This document shows, one piece after another, positions 41,260 to 51,099 of a stretch of DNA of 64,000 nucleotides. The DNA comes from Candidatus Nomurabacteria bacterium (lineage in GTDB: Bacteria > Patescibacteriota > Saccharimonadia > Saccharimonadales > Saccharimonadaceae). The stretch covers positions 124,001 through 188,000 of the forward strand of contig JAIROX010000001.1 in assembly GCA_031257295.1 (NCBI GenBank). The letters are read 5' to 3'. Both the position numbers and the translations under genes were made by a program. Positions within the stretch are counted from its first letter, which is position 1. Every line of letters begins with the position of its first letter. The notes beneath the pieces are model-generated. The model made no database searches. It saw nothing but the letters and a program-made list of their open reading frames with translations, and was not told the origin of the DNA.

Positions 41260-44200
41260 ATGGGGATTTGTTTGAACGCAGTCAAGCATCGGCATAACAG
41301 GGGTAATATCGTGAAAAAAGCGGTAATTGTTCTCGTTGTGGCGGTTTTATTTGGAGCTGTGATTTCTTGGATGACAAGTCTCGTGCGAGCCTCTTCGGCC
41401 ACTGGCGTAACGCCTGGTTCCGGGCCGACCAGAGGCTACGACGAAGTGACTATCAACGGTTTGGATATTGGAATTGCTACCAGATATGTGACGCATATCT
41501 CGGCCGGTTATAACCACACACTAGCGCTAACTACTGATGGTAAAGTTTACGCTTGGGGGCGCAATAATTATGGTCAATTGGGTGACGGCACCACAACAAA
41601 CCACAGCAAGCCGGTGCCGGTCGACATGACAGGGGCACTGGCTGGTAAGAAGGTTACCCAGATAGCTGGCGGCGAGGCGTTTTCGTTGGCATTAACTACT
41701 GATGGCAAAGTTTACGCTTGGGGTTATAACAACCGGGGCCAAATGGGTATCGGCAGCACCACTAACCAACCGCGACCGGTGGCAGTTAATATGGTTTCAG
41801 GCGTACTGGCAAACAAAACCGTTACGCAGATTGCGGCTGGCCGTGAGTTCGCATTAGTCCTTACTAGCGATGGGAAGGTCTTCTCTTGGGGACGCAACTA
41901 TTACGGCCAAGCTGGTAACGGCTCTAATGGTGGTAATAACACCTCGCCCGTGGCAACTGACATGAGCGGCAGTAGTAGTTGCTTGAATGGTAAAACCGTT
42001 AAGCAAATTGCGGTAGGCGGCTGGCATTCGTTGGCGCTGACCACTGACGGCGTGCTTTGCTCGTGGGGATATAATAACGATGGCCAGCTGGGCGACGGTA
42101 CTACTAGTAACCGCTCGCGACCAGTGGCGGTCAATGTTACAACTAGCGCGCTGGCTGACAAGACCATTGCTAAAATTTCTGGTGGCAGCTACCATACTAT
42201 GGTACTCGACAATAGCGGCGCGGTCTATGGTTTTGGCTATAACAACCGCGGGCAGCTGGGTGACGGCACCACTACCAACCGCAGCACCGCGGTGGCAGTC
42301 AGCACCGCAGGCGTTCTTGACGGCAAAACCATCACCGATATTTCGGCCGGTGGCATAGATGGCACTTCGTTAGCGCTTGGTAGTGATGGCAAAGTTTACG
42401 CTTGGGGCTATAACAACTACGGCCAGCTTGGTATTGGTTCGACCTCCACGCAAACCACACCGGTGGCGGTCAGTATGGCTGGAGTACTGAGCGGTAAGAC
42501 TGTCACGCAGATTGAGATGGGCTATTATCATGCGGCGGTGCTAACAAATGACGGCCAGGTGTATTCGTGGGGCCGTCGCAATTATGGCCAGCTGGGTGAT
42601 GATAGCACCAGCGGTACCGCTACATCACCAGTGGCGACTGACAAAACCTATTTTGACCATGTGCCTCTGCCGCTAACCATTACTTTTGGCGGTAAATTCT
42701 GCAAGGACATTACCACGCGCGCTAATAATATCACCACGCATATCGCCTCCGACGGCACGAGCGTGCAGTGTCTGACGCCGGTGCACAGCGCGGGGCTGGT
42801 CGATGTGACGATCAACGACACGGTGCACGATCCATCGACGCTGCCGCAGAGTTACCTATATGTGTCGTCGGGCGCGGCGATTGGTGATATTGCGCCAGAG
42901 GCGGGTGCGACGGCTGGCGGGAGTACCATTACGATTGAGGGCGTGGGTTTTGGCGCTTATGACGATTCGTCTACCAAATTCGCCACTTGCGGCTCGACGA
43001 GTAGCCCTTACCAAACATTCACGGCGCCGCAAACTGCCACGTATAAGTTGGAGGTGTGGGGCGCTCAGGGTGGCACGGGGTGGTATAGCACCACGCGGTC
43101 GCATCCGGGCGGTAAGGGTGGTTATTCGGTGGGCGAAATTTCGCTAGTTGCGGGCGAGGAGCTGAACATTTTTGTAGGGTGTAAGGGGCAGGACGGGTTT
43201 ATCAATTCTGGTGTGCCGATTGTGGGTGGATATAACGGCGGTGGCGGGGTGCCGAGGATGGTTTCGACTGGGAATTATGCGCCGGGCGGCGGTGGCGGTG
43301 GGACGGATATTCGGCTGAATGGAACGGCTTTGAGCGACCGGGTGATTGTGGCCGGCGGGGGTGGGGGTGGCGGAAGTGTTAACGATTCTGGTGCTAGTAA
43401 TATGGGCGGATTTGGTGGCGGCGCTAGCGCTGGCAGTGGGATTGGTAGTGGCAGTAAACAGCCTTATGACGGCAGTGGCGCGACGACTTTTTCCGGTGGT
43501 GCGGCGGGCGGCAATGGTCGTGGTGCCGGGGGTGGCGGTTCGGGCTATGTTGGCAGTATGTTGGCGCGAGCGCAAACTTTGGCGGGGAATTTGGCGACGA
43601 TTCCAGACCCGACGGCGGCGAATGTGAGCTTTATGACTGGCAAAGCTGGCGACGGCTATGCGAGAGTCACGGCGATTACTAAACTGCCGAGCGTGACGGT
43701 GGGTGGGCAGGATTGCCCAGTGCAGTCGTGGCAGGACGAGGCTATAACTTGCACTGTGCCGGCGCACGCCAAGGGTGCGGTAGATGTAGTGCTGGGGATT
43801 GGTGGCTCGGCGTTAAACGAGCCGAATGGTTATACTTATGTCGATGCGCCGAGCGTGGCGAGCGTGTCGCCTACGCTAGGGTCGACTGACGGTGGGACTG
43901 GTTTTGGCGGCAGCTACAACCCAGCAGGGCAGGTGACGATTAACGGCAACGGCTTTCAAGTGCCGTCAAGCTCGGACGGCAGCAGTTATTACACACCGGT
44001 GGTGAAGATCAGCGGGCGGGATTGTGCGAACGTGGTTTTGCTGTCGAATACGCAGTTAACTTGTGTGCCACCGGAAAGCGGCTTAGACACCAGCCACGCC
44101 GAGGGCGCGGCGGCGGTAATGGTGTCGGTTATGGGCGCAACGGGTACGCTGAACAACGGCTATACTTATCGCGCGCCGCTACAGGTCGAGACGATTTGCC

Positions 44201-44883
44201 AAGTTGGTACCGGCACCACCACTAACGACCAGATAAAATGCACAACCGCGGCGCGAGATTCGGACTTAGTGACGGTAGTAGTTGATAACGGCTTTGACAG
44301 CGCTATGATGCCACCAATTTGGAGCGATACCGGCAATGCCACATCGGGAGATATATCAGGCGATAATGTTGATTCCGGGTGGCTTTATACTGGACTATTC
44401 TTGTCGTTAGCGTCGGATTCAATGGGCGGATTAGTATCTTTTATGGTCAATCCATCGGGTACTACCAGTTCGAGTTATGATATTATCACTGTTCAAACCA
44501 ACAACGGTCGCGGCTACAACCTGTCGATGGCTACGACTGATAATCGGCTAACCTGCACAACGTTGGCCAGCTGCTCAAGTGTTTGGTTTAACTCAATAAC
44601 GACTGGTGGTGCACTGAGCGATGGTACTTGGGGTTGGAATGTCGACGTGGTCTCAAACCCAACCAACCCAGGAGTAGCAACTCCACCGTCGATCTGGCGA
44701 TTGATTCCGCTTACTACCTCATCATCTAGTGATAAGTTGATCTACAGTATTACATCGCCTACTATTTATACTGACAATATTGGTGATAAATTCCGCCTGT
44801 GGTTTGGTGCCAGAGCTAGCCAAGCTATGCCGGCGACCAGTTATACAAGAGTCGTGACTATCACGGCTGTAGCGAATATATGA
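41260..44883 (+). CDS. Giant surface protein: seven-bladed RCC1 propeller, IPT/TIG and Gly-rich domains
   Basis: About 1207 residues. A signal/anchor segment (about 15-40) ends near VRASS. An IPT first half (about 45-75) is followed by seven RCC1-type repeats (about 76-464), each with a core like LTTDGKVYAWGRNNYGQLGD. The IPT second half (LTITFGGKFC to SYLYV, 470-537) follows. A second IPT (540-865) is split by a Gly-rich domain (about 576-808) with GGGGGTDIRLNGTALSDR. A third IPT (867-970) has no insert. The C-terminal 200 residues are beta-rich and like those of the protein at 10157. No sorting signal is seen. Likely adhesin; expression probably controlled by TetR. Confidence 0.82.
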   Translation: MGICLNAVKHRHNRGNIVKKAVIVLVVAVLFGAVISWMTSLVRASSATGVTPGSGPTRGYDEVTINGLDIGIATRYVTHISAGYNHTLALTTDGKVYAWGRNNYGQLGDGTTTNHSKPVPVDMTGALAGKKVTQIAGGEAFSLALTTDGKVYAWGYNNRGQMGIGSTTNQPRPVAVNMVSGVLANKTVTQIAAGREFALVLTSDGKVFSWGRNYYGQAGNGSNGGNNTSPVATDMSGSSSCLNGKTVKQIAVGGWHSLALTTDGVLCSWGYNNDGQLGDGTTSNRSRPVAVNVTTSALADKTIAKISGGSYHTMVLDNSGAVYGFGYNNRGQLGDGTTTNRSTAVAVSTAGVLDGKTITDISAGGIDGTSLALGSDGKVYAWGYNNYGQLGIGSTSTQTTPVAVSMAGVLSGKTVTQIEMGYYHAAVLTNDGQVYSWGRRNYGQLGDDSTSGTATSPVATDKTYFDHVPLPLTITFGGKFCKDITTRANNITTHIASDGTSVQCLTPVHSAGLVDVTINDTVHDPSTLPQSYLYVSSGAAIGDIAPEAGATAGGSTITIEGVGFGAYDDSSTKFATCGSTSSPYQTFTAPQTATYKLEVWGAQGGTGWYSTTRSHPGGKGGYSVGEISLVAGEELNIFVGCKGQDGFINSGVPIVGGYNGGGGVPRMVSTGNYAPGGGGGGTDIRLNGTALSDRVIVAGGGGGGGSVNDSGASNMGGFGGGASAGSGIGSGSKQPYDGSGATTFSGGAAGGNGRGAGGGGSGYVGSMLARAQTLAGNLATIPDPTAANVSFMTGKAGDGYARVTAITKLPSVTVGGQDCPVQSWQDEAITCTVPAHAKGAVDVVLGIGGSALNEPNGYTYVDAPSVASVSPTLGSTDGGTGFGGSYNPAGQVTINGNGFQVPSSSDGSSYYTPVVKISGRDCANVVLLSNTQLTCVPPESGLDTSHAEGAAAVMVSVMGATGTLNNGYTYRAPLQVETICQVGTGTTTNDQIKCTTAARDSDLVTVVVDNGFDSAMMPPIWSDTGNATSGDISGDNVDSGWLYTGLFLSLASDSMGGLVSFMVNPSGTTSSSYDIITVQTNNGRGYNLSMATTDNRLTCTTLASCSSVWFNSITTGGALSDGTWGWNVDVVSNPTNPGVATPPSIWRLIPLTTSSSSDKLIYSITSPTIYTDNIGDKFRLWFGARASQAMPATSYTRVVTITAVANI

Positions 44884-44965
44884 TGTGCTTTTTCGCTTAG
44901 CTAAGTTTCTCTAAAGGTCTACCGGGTTTAGGTTATTACAACTAAAATTGTGCTAGAATTAAAGC

Positions 44966-45673
44966 ATGAACATTATAGAAACTAAACAACTTGTTAAGAA
45001 GTTTGGTTCGCTAGCGGCACTAGACGGATTAAACCTAACTGTCGGGGAAGGCGAAGTGCACGGTTTTTTAGGACCGAACGGCGCCGGCAAATCAACTACT
45101 ATCCGCGTGCTACTGGGCCTGCTCAAAAAAACTAGTGGTGAAGCGACTTTATTTGACGAAGACCCTTGGGGAAAGTCGGTTACACTGCATAAGAAGTTGG
45201 CTTATGTGCCGGGTGAAGTTAATTTCTGGCCAAACTTAACGGGCGGTGAAATTATAGACTTACTAGGTGAACTGCGTGGTGGGTTAGATGAAAAACGTCG
45301 GGCGAGTTTGTTGGAGCGTTTTGATCTAGATGCTACCAAAAAATTCCGCACTTATAGCAAAGGTAATCGCCAAAAAGTTGCCTTAGTAGCGGCGCTGAGT
45401 AGTGATGTGCCACTTTATATTTTGGATGAGCCAACTAGTGGCTTGGACCCCCTGATGGAAAATGTTTTTCAAGAAGAGATCCGCGATCTTAAGAAGCAGG
45501 GTAAAACAGTCTTCTTGTCGAGCCATATTCTAAGCGAAGTTGAGGCACTGTGCGACCGCGTTACACTTATCCGTCTAGGCAAAGCAGTGTCTGAATATAC
45601 TTTGGCTGAGCTGCAAAAAGATCACAAAAATCTTGAGAAACTATTTCTAAGTAAGTACGAAGAGGAACAGTAA
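44966..45673 (+). CDS. ABC transporter ATP-binding protein
   Basis: 235 residues: Walker [10 protein letters not shown] (about 37), degenerate signature YSKGNRQK (about 131), Walker [14 protein letters not shown] with catalytic Glu (about 151), switch His in LSSHIL. Such subunits power ABC-2 exporters for drugs, antibiotics or polysaccharides. TAGAAT lies 6 nt before ATG (leaderless). The stop overlaps the permease start by one base (TAATG). Confidence 0.93.
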   Translation: MNIIETKQLVKKFGSLAALDGLNLTVGEGEVHGFLGPNGAGKSTTIRVLLGLLKKTSGEATLFDEDPWGKSVTLHKKLAYVPGEVNFWPNLTGGEIIDLLGELRGGLDEKRRASLLERFDLDATKKFRTYSKGNRQKVALVAALSSDVPLYILDEPTSGLDPLMENVFQEEIRDLKKQGKTVFLSSHILSEVEALCDRVTLIRLGKAVSEYTLAELQKDHKNLEKLFLSKYEEEQ

Positions 45674-47292
45674 TGTTTGCCGGTACGTGGACGCTGATAA
45701 AACTGATTCTTCGGCGTGATCGCATCAAGTTGCCAATTTGGATCTTGAGCGCCGCTGGCTTTGCGGTTTTAATGGTGCCGTTGCTCGTTAAAACCACAGG
45801 TTCGGCTGCTAGCTTGGCTGAGTTGGCGACGAGTATGCAGCTCAATGATGTAGTGAAGCTGTTGACTGGACCACTTGACCAAGCCACATTAGGTGGGCTG
45901 TTTTTAGTTAAAACTTCGCTTTACACAGCATTGATTTTGGCCTTCTTTAACACGCTTCTGGTGATTCGTCACACCCGTCAGAATGAAGAGCTGGGTGCTC
46001 AAGAATTGATTTTAAGTGGTCGAGCGTCACGTTATTCACCGCTTCTAGCGGTATTGACTGTGGCGCTGGTAAGCAATATTTTGATAACGGCCTTGATGGG
46101 ATTAGGTATCGCCACGATTGCTAACGAATGGCCAGTTGGCCAAAGCTGGTTGTATGCACTGTCGATGGGCGGTCTAGGCTTGGCCTTTGCGGCGATTGCT
46201 AGCATCGTGGCACAACTCACTGAGACCAGCTCTGCGGCTAACGGCATTCTAGCAGGCGTAATTGGTGCTACGTTTTTGCTGCGCGGAGCCGGTGATGTAC
46301 TTGGAACAGTTGTGGCGGGTGTGCCAACACCAGCGTTTTGGTCGTACTTATCACCGTTTGGTTGGATGCAGCTAACGCACTCCACAACATTTGGTTATTG
46401 GTGGCCTCTGCTTATACCGTTAGTATTCTGTTTGGCAGCGGTGCCTTGTGCATTTTGGCTGTTGGCCCGGCGTGATCTGGGCGCAGGGCTTTTACCGGGC
46501 CGACGCGGACGGGCTAGAGCCAGCCGTCTACTGCGTACGCCGTTTGGTTTGACTTGGCATCTGCAGAAGAACGTTTTTATGGGATGGTTGGTAGGCAACT
46601 TGGTGCTGGTAGTGGTTATTGGCTCCATGAGCAACCAAATGGATAAGGTTTATAGTGCATCGTCGCAGTTAAAGGATTTTATCATTTCGTTAGGCGGTAG
46701 TGGTGCTATTGAAAAGGCTTTTTTGTCAGCCATGTTAACTTATGTAGCAGCTTTAACGTTGGCTTATGTTATCCAGTCGCTTGGAAAGTTACGCTCTGAG
46801 GAGGTTAGCTCTCATCTGGAAAACCTTTTAGCGACTAAGCTGTCGCGTATCAAGTGGCTTGCACTGCACGTTGCAACTGCTTTAACAGGCGGTGCAGCCA
46901 TGTTAGCCCTAAGTGGTGCAGTGCTAGCTATTTCAGTTAATGTGGCTGGTGGTGGCTCGGCAGATATCTGGGCTTATACTTGTGGGGCGTTATCATATTG
47001 GCCATTGCTGCTGGTGTTCACTGGCGTGTATGTCTTACTTTTCGGTATCTTACCGATGGCGGCTAGCTTGGTGGCGTGGCTCGGGCTATGTTGGGTGGTG
47101 TTTGTGGGTGAGCTAGCGGCATTAATTGGCATACCAAACTGGCTACGCGACTTGTCGCCAATGGTCCATATCCACCCCGCGCCTGCCGAAGCAATCGCAG
47201 CTGGGCCACTGATCGCAATGTCACTCATCGGTCTGGCATTGTTGGCTGTTGGTGCTATTAGTTGGTACCGTCGTAATTTGGCTGAACAATAG
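45673..47292 (+). CDS. ABC-2-type permease, double-length
   Basis: 539 residues with twelve or so hydrophobic segments in two similar halves (about 1-265 and 290-539), the layout of large tetronasin/antibiotic exporter permeases. The linker is basic ([16 protein letters not shown]). It pairs with the ATPase before it to form a complete exporter. Substrate unknown; self-protection or export of a secondary product or lipid are family possibilities. Confidence 0.85.
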   Translation: MFAGTWTLIKLILRRDRIKLPIWILSAAGFAVLMVPLLVKTTGSAASLAELATSMQLNDVVKLLTGPLDQATLGGLFLVKTSLYTALILAFFNTLLVIRHTRQNEELGAQELILSGRASRYSPLLAVLTVALVSNILITALMGLGIATIANEWPVGQSWLYALSMGGLGLAFAAIASIVAQLTETSSAANGILAGVIGATFLLRGAGDVLGTVVAGVPTPAFWSYLSPFGWMQLTHSTTFGYWWPLLIPLVFCLAAVPCAFWLLARRDLGAGLLPGRRGRARASRLLRTPFGLTWHLQKNVFMGWLVGNLVLVVVIGSMSNQMDKVYSASSQLKDFIISLGGSGAIEKAFLSAMLTYVAALTLAYVIQSLGKLRSEEVSSHLENLLATKLSRIKWLALHVATALTGGAAMLALSGAVLAISVNVAGGGSADIWAYTCGALSYWPLLLVFTGVYVLLFGILPMAASLVAWLGLCWVVFVGELAALIGIPNWLRDLSPMVHIHPAPAEAIAAGPLIAMSLIGLALLAVGAISWYRRNLAEQ

Positions 47293-47315
47293 AATAGATG
47301 TAAAATATATACATT

Positions 47316-47392
47316 CGGGGCTTGGCGCAGCCTGGTAGCGCGCACCGTTCGGGACGGTGAGGTCGGCGGTTCAAATCCGCCAGTCCCGACCA
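47316..47392 (+). tRNA. tRNA-Pro (CGG)
   Basis: Acceptor CGGGGCT/AGTCCCG, D-arm GCGC/GCGC, anticodon arm CACCG-TTCGGGA-CGGTG (anticodon CGG), T-arm GGCGG/CCGCC, CCA encoded. Confidence 0.95.
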
Positions 47393-47396
47393 AGTA

Positions 47397-47456
47397 TTGA
47401 CATATTTAACAATCTGTGATAAAATGGTAGTATAAACCCGTACTCACGGGTATAAT
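47397..47456 (+). promoter_or_regulatory. Promoter and leader hairpin of the L,D-transpeptidase gene
   Basis: TTGACA (47397-47402), 17-nt spacer, TAAAAT (47420-47425). A small hairpin ACCCGT-ACTC-ACGGGT (47436-47451) and a second TATAAT (47451-47456) follow. The second box lies 6 nt before an in-frame TTG at 47463, so two promoters are possible. Confidence 0.65.
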
Positions 47457-47477
47457 ATTAGGTTGTCGGCTGCATAT

Positions 47478-48887
47478 ATGGAACGAAAAGATATAAAACT
47501 AACCAAACATCACTTCCTGGCATGGGGCATCGTTACAGCAGCGATAGCTGTGGTGTCGGGTGCTTTTATACTGGCGAACACCTATTTTCACGACAAGGCT
47601 CTGCCGGGCTCTAGCTTGGCGAGTATCGATGTGACGGGCAAAGATCGGCAAGAACTGACCGAGATGATTGGTAAAGTTAAAAAAAGTATTAAGCTTGAAA
47701 TTACCGTCGATAAAAAGACTGTCACCGCTACGGCGGATGACCTGGGTATTAAGATAGACACTATCAGAACAGTTGATAACATCCTGAACTATGAAGGTTC
47801 TAACCCGATGTCTTCGGCCAACTTTTTGGTTAAAAGGCCGGTTAGATTAGTTGCCACTCGCGATAACAAAAAACTGCAACAGTACCTGGATAAGGCTTTC
47901 GTTGACCAACTGGTGTGGGTGCAAGACGCCGGCATCCAGTACGACGATGGCGTAGGGCGCTTTGTGGTTGTTGCGGCTCAACCTGGTACGAAGGTTAAGG
48001 CAGAAAGTTTGAAGCCAACTGTTGTTAGCTTGATTGAAAACCCGCGTGCTGAAAAGTTAAAACTGAAGCCAACTGTGGAGCAGCCGGCCATTTCGAATCA
48101 AGCCGCCGAGGAGGCTGCTGGTTATATGAACCAACGCCTGGGGCTACGCCTGAACCTTAATTACAAGGGCCGCTTGATTTACTACGCTGATCCGCCAGAT
48201 ATTGCAAAGTGGATTATCGCCAAGCCAGATAAAGATCGCGGTAAAATTGGTATAGATTTTAGTGAAGAGGCTGTGGCTGGGTTCTTGAACGGCACGGTGG
48301 CGCCATATATTGCTTCCACGCCGGTTGACTCTAAAGTGTTGGTTGACAAAAGCGGTCGAGAAATCGCTGTGCTGACCCATGGCCGTAACGGTTATAAAAT
48401 CCGTGACACCTCTGCGGCCGCTCGGGCCTTGGTGGGCGCCGTTAAAAGCAACCAAGGTATCAACCAAGAGCTTGACATTGAAGAAGCTGGCCATGGCCGG
48501 GTGACTATAACTGCCGCTGAGGGTGAACGCTGGATTGAGGTAAACTTATCTACCCAAACGGCTACGTTATGGACGGGCAGCTCCGTGGTTGCAAGTCACC
48601 GTATATCATCTGGCACGGCTGCCACGCCAACTCGCCCTGGCGAGTTTAGGGTTTGGCACAAGGTGCGAGTTCAAACTATGAAGGGCATAATTAACGGCGA
48701 GGCCTATAATGTGCCAAATGTGGAATGGATTAGCTATTTTGACGGCGGGGAGGCTTTTCACGCCACCTACTGGCACAACAATTTTGGTACACCCATGAGC
48801 CACGGCTGCATCAATATGACTTATGAGGCCGCAGAGTTCTTGTACAACTTTGCGCCAGTCGGTACTAGAGTTGTGGTACACTACTAA
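47478..48887 (+). CDS. L,D-transpeptidase (YkuD) with N-terminal PG-binding-type domains
   Basis: 469 residues from ATG 47478 (TTG 47463 is an alternative). A membrane anchor (about 15-35) precedes two repeated alpha/beta regions of the PG_binding_4/VanW-like type (about 45-340). The C-terminal YkuD domain carries the catalytic motif HATYWHNNFGTPMSHGCINM with His and Cys intact (about 435-455). It crosslinks peptidoglycan by 3-3 bonds or attaches proteins, outside the membrane. It fits with uppP, murC and murJ in this window. Confidence 0.9.
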   Translation: MERKDIKLTKHHFLAWGIVTAAIAVVSGAFILANTYFHDKALPGSSLASIDVTGKDRQELTEMIGKVKKSIKLEITVDKKTVTATADDLGIKIDTIRTVDNILNYEGSNPMSSANFLVKRPVRLVATRDNKKLQQYLDKAFVDQLVWVQDAGIQYDDGVGRFVVVAAQPGTKVKAESLKPTVVSLIENPRAEKLKLKPTVEQPAISNQAAEEAAGYMNQRLGLRLNLNYKGRLIYYADPPDIAKWIIAKPDKDRGKIGIDFSEEAVAGFLNGTVAPYIASTPVDSKVLVDKSGREIAVLTHGRNGYKIRDTSAAARALVGAVKSNQGINQELDIEEAGHGRVTITAAEGERWIEVNLSTQTATLWTGSSVVASHRISSGTAATPTRPGEFRVWHKVRVQTMKGIINGEAYNVPNVEWISYFDGGEAFHATYWHNNFGTPMSHGCINMTYEAAEFLYNFAPVGTRVVVHY

Positions 48888-48888
48888 T

Positions 48889-49455
48889 ATGATTGCTCAC
48901 ATACTTGGTAAGGTTGTTGAAAAATACGGTTCGTCGATAATTATTGATGTGCACGGTGTGGGCTACGAAGTGGTCGTGGCAGCGCCAGACTTTGACAGGA
49001 TTGGTATTGGTGAAGAGGTTGAGCTTAAGACCTATCACCATATTCGCGAACAAAGCCAGGAGTTATTTGGTTTTGCCAACTTGTCGGCTAAGCGCCTATT
49101 TGAGCTACTAATTACGGTGCAGGGCGTGGGGCCAAAAGCTGCCATGGCGATTATGAGTATAGGCGAAAGTGAGGCAGTGCGCAGCGCTATTGCTAATTCC
49201 GACGTAGTTTTTATTGCCCAGGCAGCCGGTGTAGGTAAAAAATCTGCCGAGCGAGTTATCGTTGATCTGAAAGACAAGGTAGGTCTACCCGACATGAGCA
49301 TTCAAAGGAATTCCTTTGGAAAGAGCGGTGATGAAGCACTCGAGGCTCTGATGGCGCTGGGCTATAGTTTGAACGATGCCAGTCAGGCTTTGGCGAATGT
49401 GCCGCAGGGCTTATCAACCTCAGAACGAGTCACTCAGGCGCTAAAAAGTAAGTAA
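48889..49455 (+). CDS. ruvA: Holliday junction branch migration protein RuvA
   Basis: 188 residues from ATG 48889; a longer frame overlaps the preceding gene and is rejected. Domain I (MIAHILGKV to LFGFANLSAKRLFE), helix-hairpin-helix domain II (VQGVGPKAAMAIMS and AAGVGKKSAERVIVDLKDK), and domain III (about 145-188) with DEALEALMALGYS are all present. TACACT lies 6 nt upstream, so leaderless. Confidence 0.95.
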   Translation: MIAHILGKVVEKYGSSIIIDVHGVGYEVVVAAPDFDRIGIGEEVELKTYHHIREQSQELFGFANLSAKRLFELLITVQGVGPKAAMAIMSIGESEAVRSAIANSDVVFIAQAAGVGKKSAERVIVDLKDKVGLPDMSIQRNSFGKSGDEALEALMALGYSLNDASQALANVPQGLSTSERVTQALKSK

Positions 49456-49471
49456 GGCTGTGGAAAAACTC

Positions 49472-49500
49472 TTGACAAATTAGCATAAACGATATATGCT
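49472..49500 (+). promoter_or_regulatory. Promoter of the TasA-like gene
   Basis: TTGACA (49472-49477), 17-nt spacer, TATGCT (49495-49500). It gives a leader of about 58 nt with SD AAAGGAG. Confidence 0.8.
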
Positions 49501-49564
49501 CACCTTGTATGGCGCGCAAACTGCCAGGTTTGAGCGTGTAGAGTAAAACAAAAAAGGAGAAGAT

Positions 49565-50221
49565 ATGGCAAAACAAAAAGAAGAAAAAAAGAACAGGAAG
49601 GTTCTATTTGGCTTTCTGTTTCTATTTGTAGCTGTTGGCATCATTGTCGGTACAGTGTTCGCGTTCTTCAGTGACGTGATTATCGGTGGCGGTACAGCTA
49701 CAGCTGGTACACTCGACATAACAGGTAGCTTCACTATGAAGCATTATAATGCGGCCGGTACGGAACTCACCGACACTAACGAGACTAACACCACGATACC
49801 AAACTTAAACCCTGGTGACTTGATCCACATTTCTGGTGCTGCCACTAATGCTGGTAATAAGAGTGCTCATGTGCGTGGCAACTTTGCTTTAAGCGGCGAC
49901 CTGGCTTCTTTGGTTAAGGTTGTAGCCGGCACTACAACTAAAACGCTAGCGGGTTGTACGGGCGCTGCAGCTCTCACGCCAGCCGGTGGTCCTTACCTAA
50001 CAGCTGCGGCCATTTTGAATGGTACCGGTGCCAATGCTGAGACTGAAGGTGCTGGCGTAAGTAGCTATAATCAAGGTATTTTGATTTGCTTGCCATCGAC
50101 TACGGGCAACGCTGCTCAGGGTAAAGCTCTAAGCATCGACGCTAAAGTTCAGGCCGTTCAGTATCGTAACAACACTGCCGCTGACTGGTCTGATGTTGTG
50201 ACTAGCGCATTTGGTAGCTAA
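49565..50221 (+). CDS. TasA/camelysin-like secreted fibre protein
   Basis: 218 residues. A basic start and hydrophobic segment are followed by VFAFFSDVIIGGGTATAGTL, very like the SipW-cleaved signal and mature start of Bacillus TasA/CalY (AYFSDxE..TxNTFTAGTLDL). The mature part is Thr/Gly/Ala-rich, beta-type, with two cysteines (AGCTGAA, LICLPS) able to form a disulfide. It probably builds surface fibres. A SipW-type peptidase is encoded two genes downstream, supporting the assignment. A strong promoter and SD suggest high expression. Confidence 0.75.
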   Translation: MAKQKEEKKNRKVLFGFLFLFVAVGIIVGTVFAFFSDVIIGGGTATAGTLDITGSFTMKHYNAAGTELTDTNETNTTIPNLNPGDLIHISGAATNAGNKSAHVRGNFALSGDLASLVKVVAGTTTKTLAGCTGAAALTPAGGPYLTAAAILNGTGANAETEGAGVSSYNQGILICLPSTTGNAAQGKALSIDAKVQAVQYRNNTAADWSDVVTSAFGS

Positions 50222-50321
50222 TAGACAAACTTTTAAGACAGCTAAACTATCAAGACCGAAGCTTTTATGTAAGACAGCTAAAACTCGCTATGAACCAAGA
50301 CAGATAAGTAAAACTAATAAT
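50222..50321 (+). repeat. Short direct repeats in the TasA-like 3' region
   Basis: AAGACAGCTAAA occurs at 50235-50246 and 50271-50282, and a variant AAGACAGATAA at about 50297. Nothing coding is seen. Possibly a small duplication. Confidence 0.5.
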
Positions 50322-50358
50322 TGCAAACGGCAGCCGATGAGGTTGCTGTTTGCGTTTA
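50322..50358 (+). terminator. Intrinsic terminator after the TasA-like gene
   Basis: GCAAACGGCAGCC pairs with GGTTGCTGTTTGC (13 bp, two G:U) around GATGA, followed by GTTT. Confidence 0.8.
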
Positions 50359-50373
50359 TGCTATAATTACACC

Positions 50374-51099
50374 ATGAAACTACGCTTGTATGGACTAACG
50401 GTAGCGGCGTTCACGATTGCCCTGTTATCGTCTGCGCCAGTTTCAGCTGCTGATGCGACGATTACTATTAGCAACGCAACAACTTCGCATCCGGTGGAGA
50501 TGATTTTTGATGAACATGATATTGTGCCCGGTTTTTCATCTACGTACGAGGTCGCTATTGATAATCGATTAAGCTCACTCGCTATGGTGAAGCTTGATTC
50601 AACCGCAGAAGACCTGCCAGCAGGAAGTGACTTGCTCAAATATGTGACATTTGCAGTTTATTATAACGGCGAACAGATAACGGCAGGTAAGCATCTGTCA
50701 CCAGGGTTGACCGACCGAGAGCTGATATGCGTTGCTCCCCATACGCGCGACAAACTAGACCTTAAGGTAGATTTTGATAAGTCTGCCGGGAATGGTCTGC
50801 AAGCCACTAATTTTAAATTATTGTTTAATTTCTCAGTTAGCGAGGTGCAGTCATGCGCGGGTTTTGACAGTGCCCCCCTGCCTCCAAACACTGGTGGTAC
50901 AGTCTTGCCGCCAACCAAAGAGGGCACAACTATCCTCAAAACAAGCATAGGGCTTATCGTTGGTAGCTTGTTCTTGACATTATTATTTGGCTTGCTGGTA
51001 TTGTTTAGCCGCAAAAAAGACGATGACGACAAGAAAAAACCAATCTATACTCCAAAAAGACGAAGTGGGCTGGAGATTAAGCATGAAAAAAGTCATTAA
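50374..51099 (+). CDS. Surface protein with LPxTG-like sorting signal (LPPNTGG)
   Basis: 241 residues from ATG 50374 (TATAAT 6 nt upstream, leaderless). Signal peptide to about AVSA-like APVSAAD; a beta-type external domain with cysteines in LICVAPH and QSCAGF; then APLPPNTGGTVLPP, a spacer, a membrane helix (about 188-212) and a charged tail RKKDDDDKKK. This is the order of a cell-wall sorting signal, though the motif deviates from strict LPxTG and the tail is longer than usual. It overlaps the signal peptidase-sortase gene by 17 nt. Confidence 0.75.
   Translation: MKLRLYGLTVAAFTIALLSSAPVSAADATITISNATTSHPVEMIFDEHDIVPGFSSTYEVAIDNRLSSLAMVKLDSTAEDLPAGSDLLKYVTFAVYYNGEQITAGKHLSPGLTDRELICVAPHTRDKLDLKVDFDKSAGNGLQATNFKLLFNFSVSEVQSCAGFDSAPLPPNTGGTVLPPTKEGTTILKTSIGLIVGSLFLTLLFGLLVLFSRKKDDDDKKKPIYTPKRRSGLEIKHEKSH

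Noticed and set aside
42856-43767. Long antisense and +frame ORFs in the Gly-rich region
   Set aside because: Low-complexity GGN codons open all frames; products are Arg/His-rich and have no initiation signals.
46974-47393. 139-aa minus-strand ORF
   Set aside because: It is the antisense of tRNA-Pro(CGG) and of the ABC permease; the start ([10 protein letters not shown] type) is the usual tRNA artefact.
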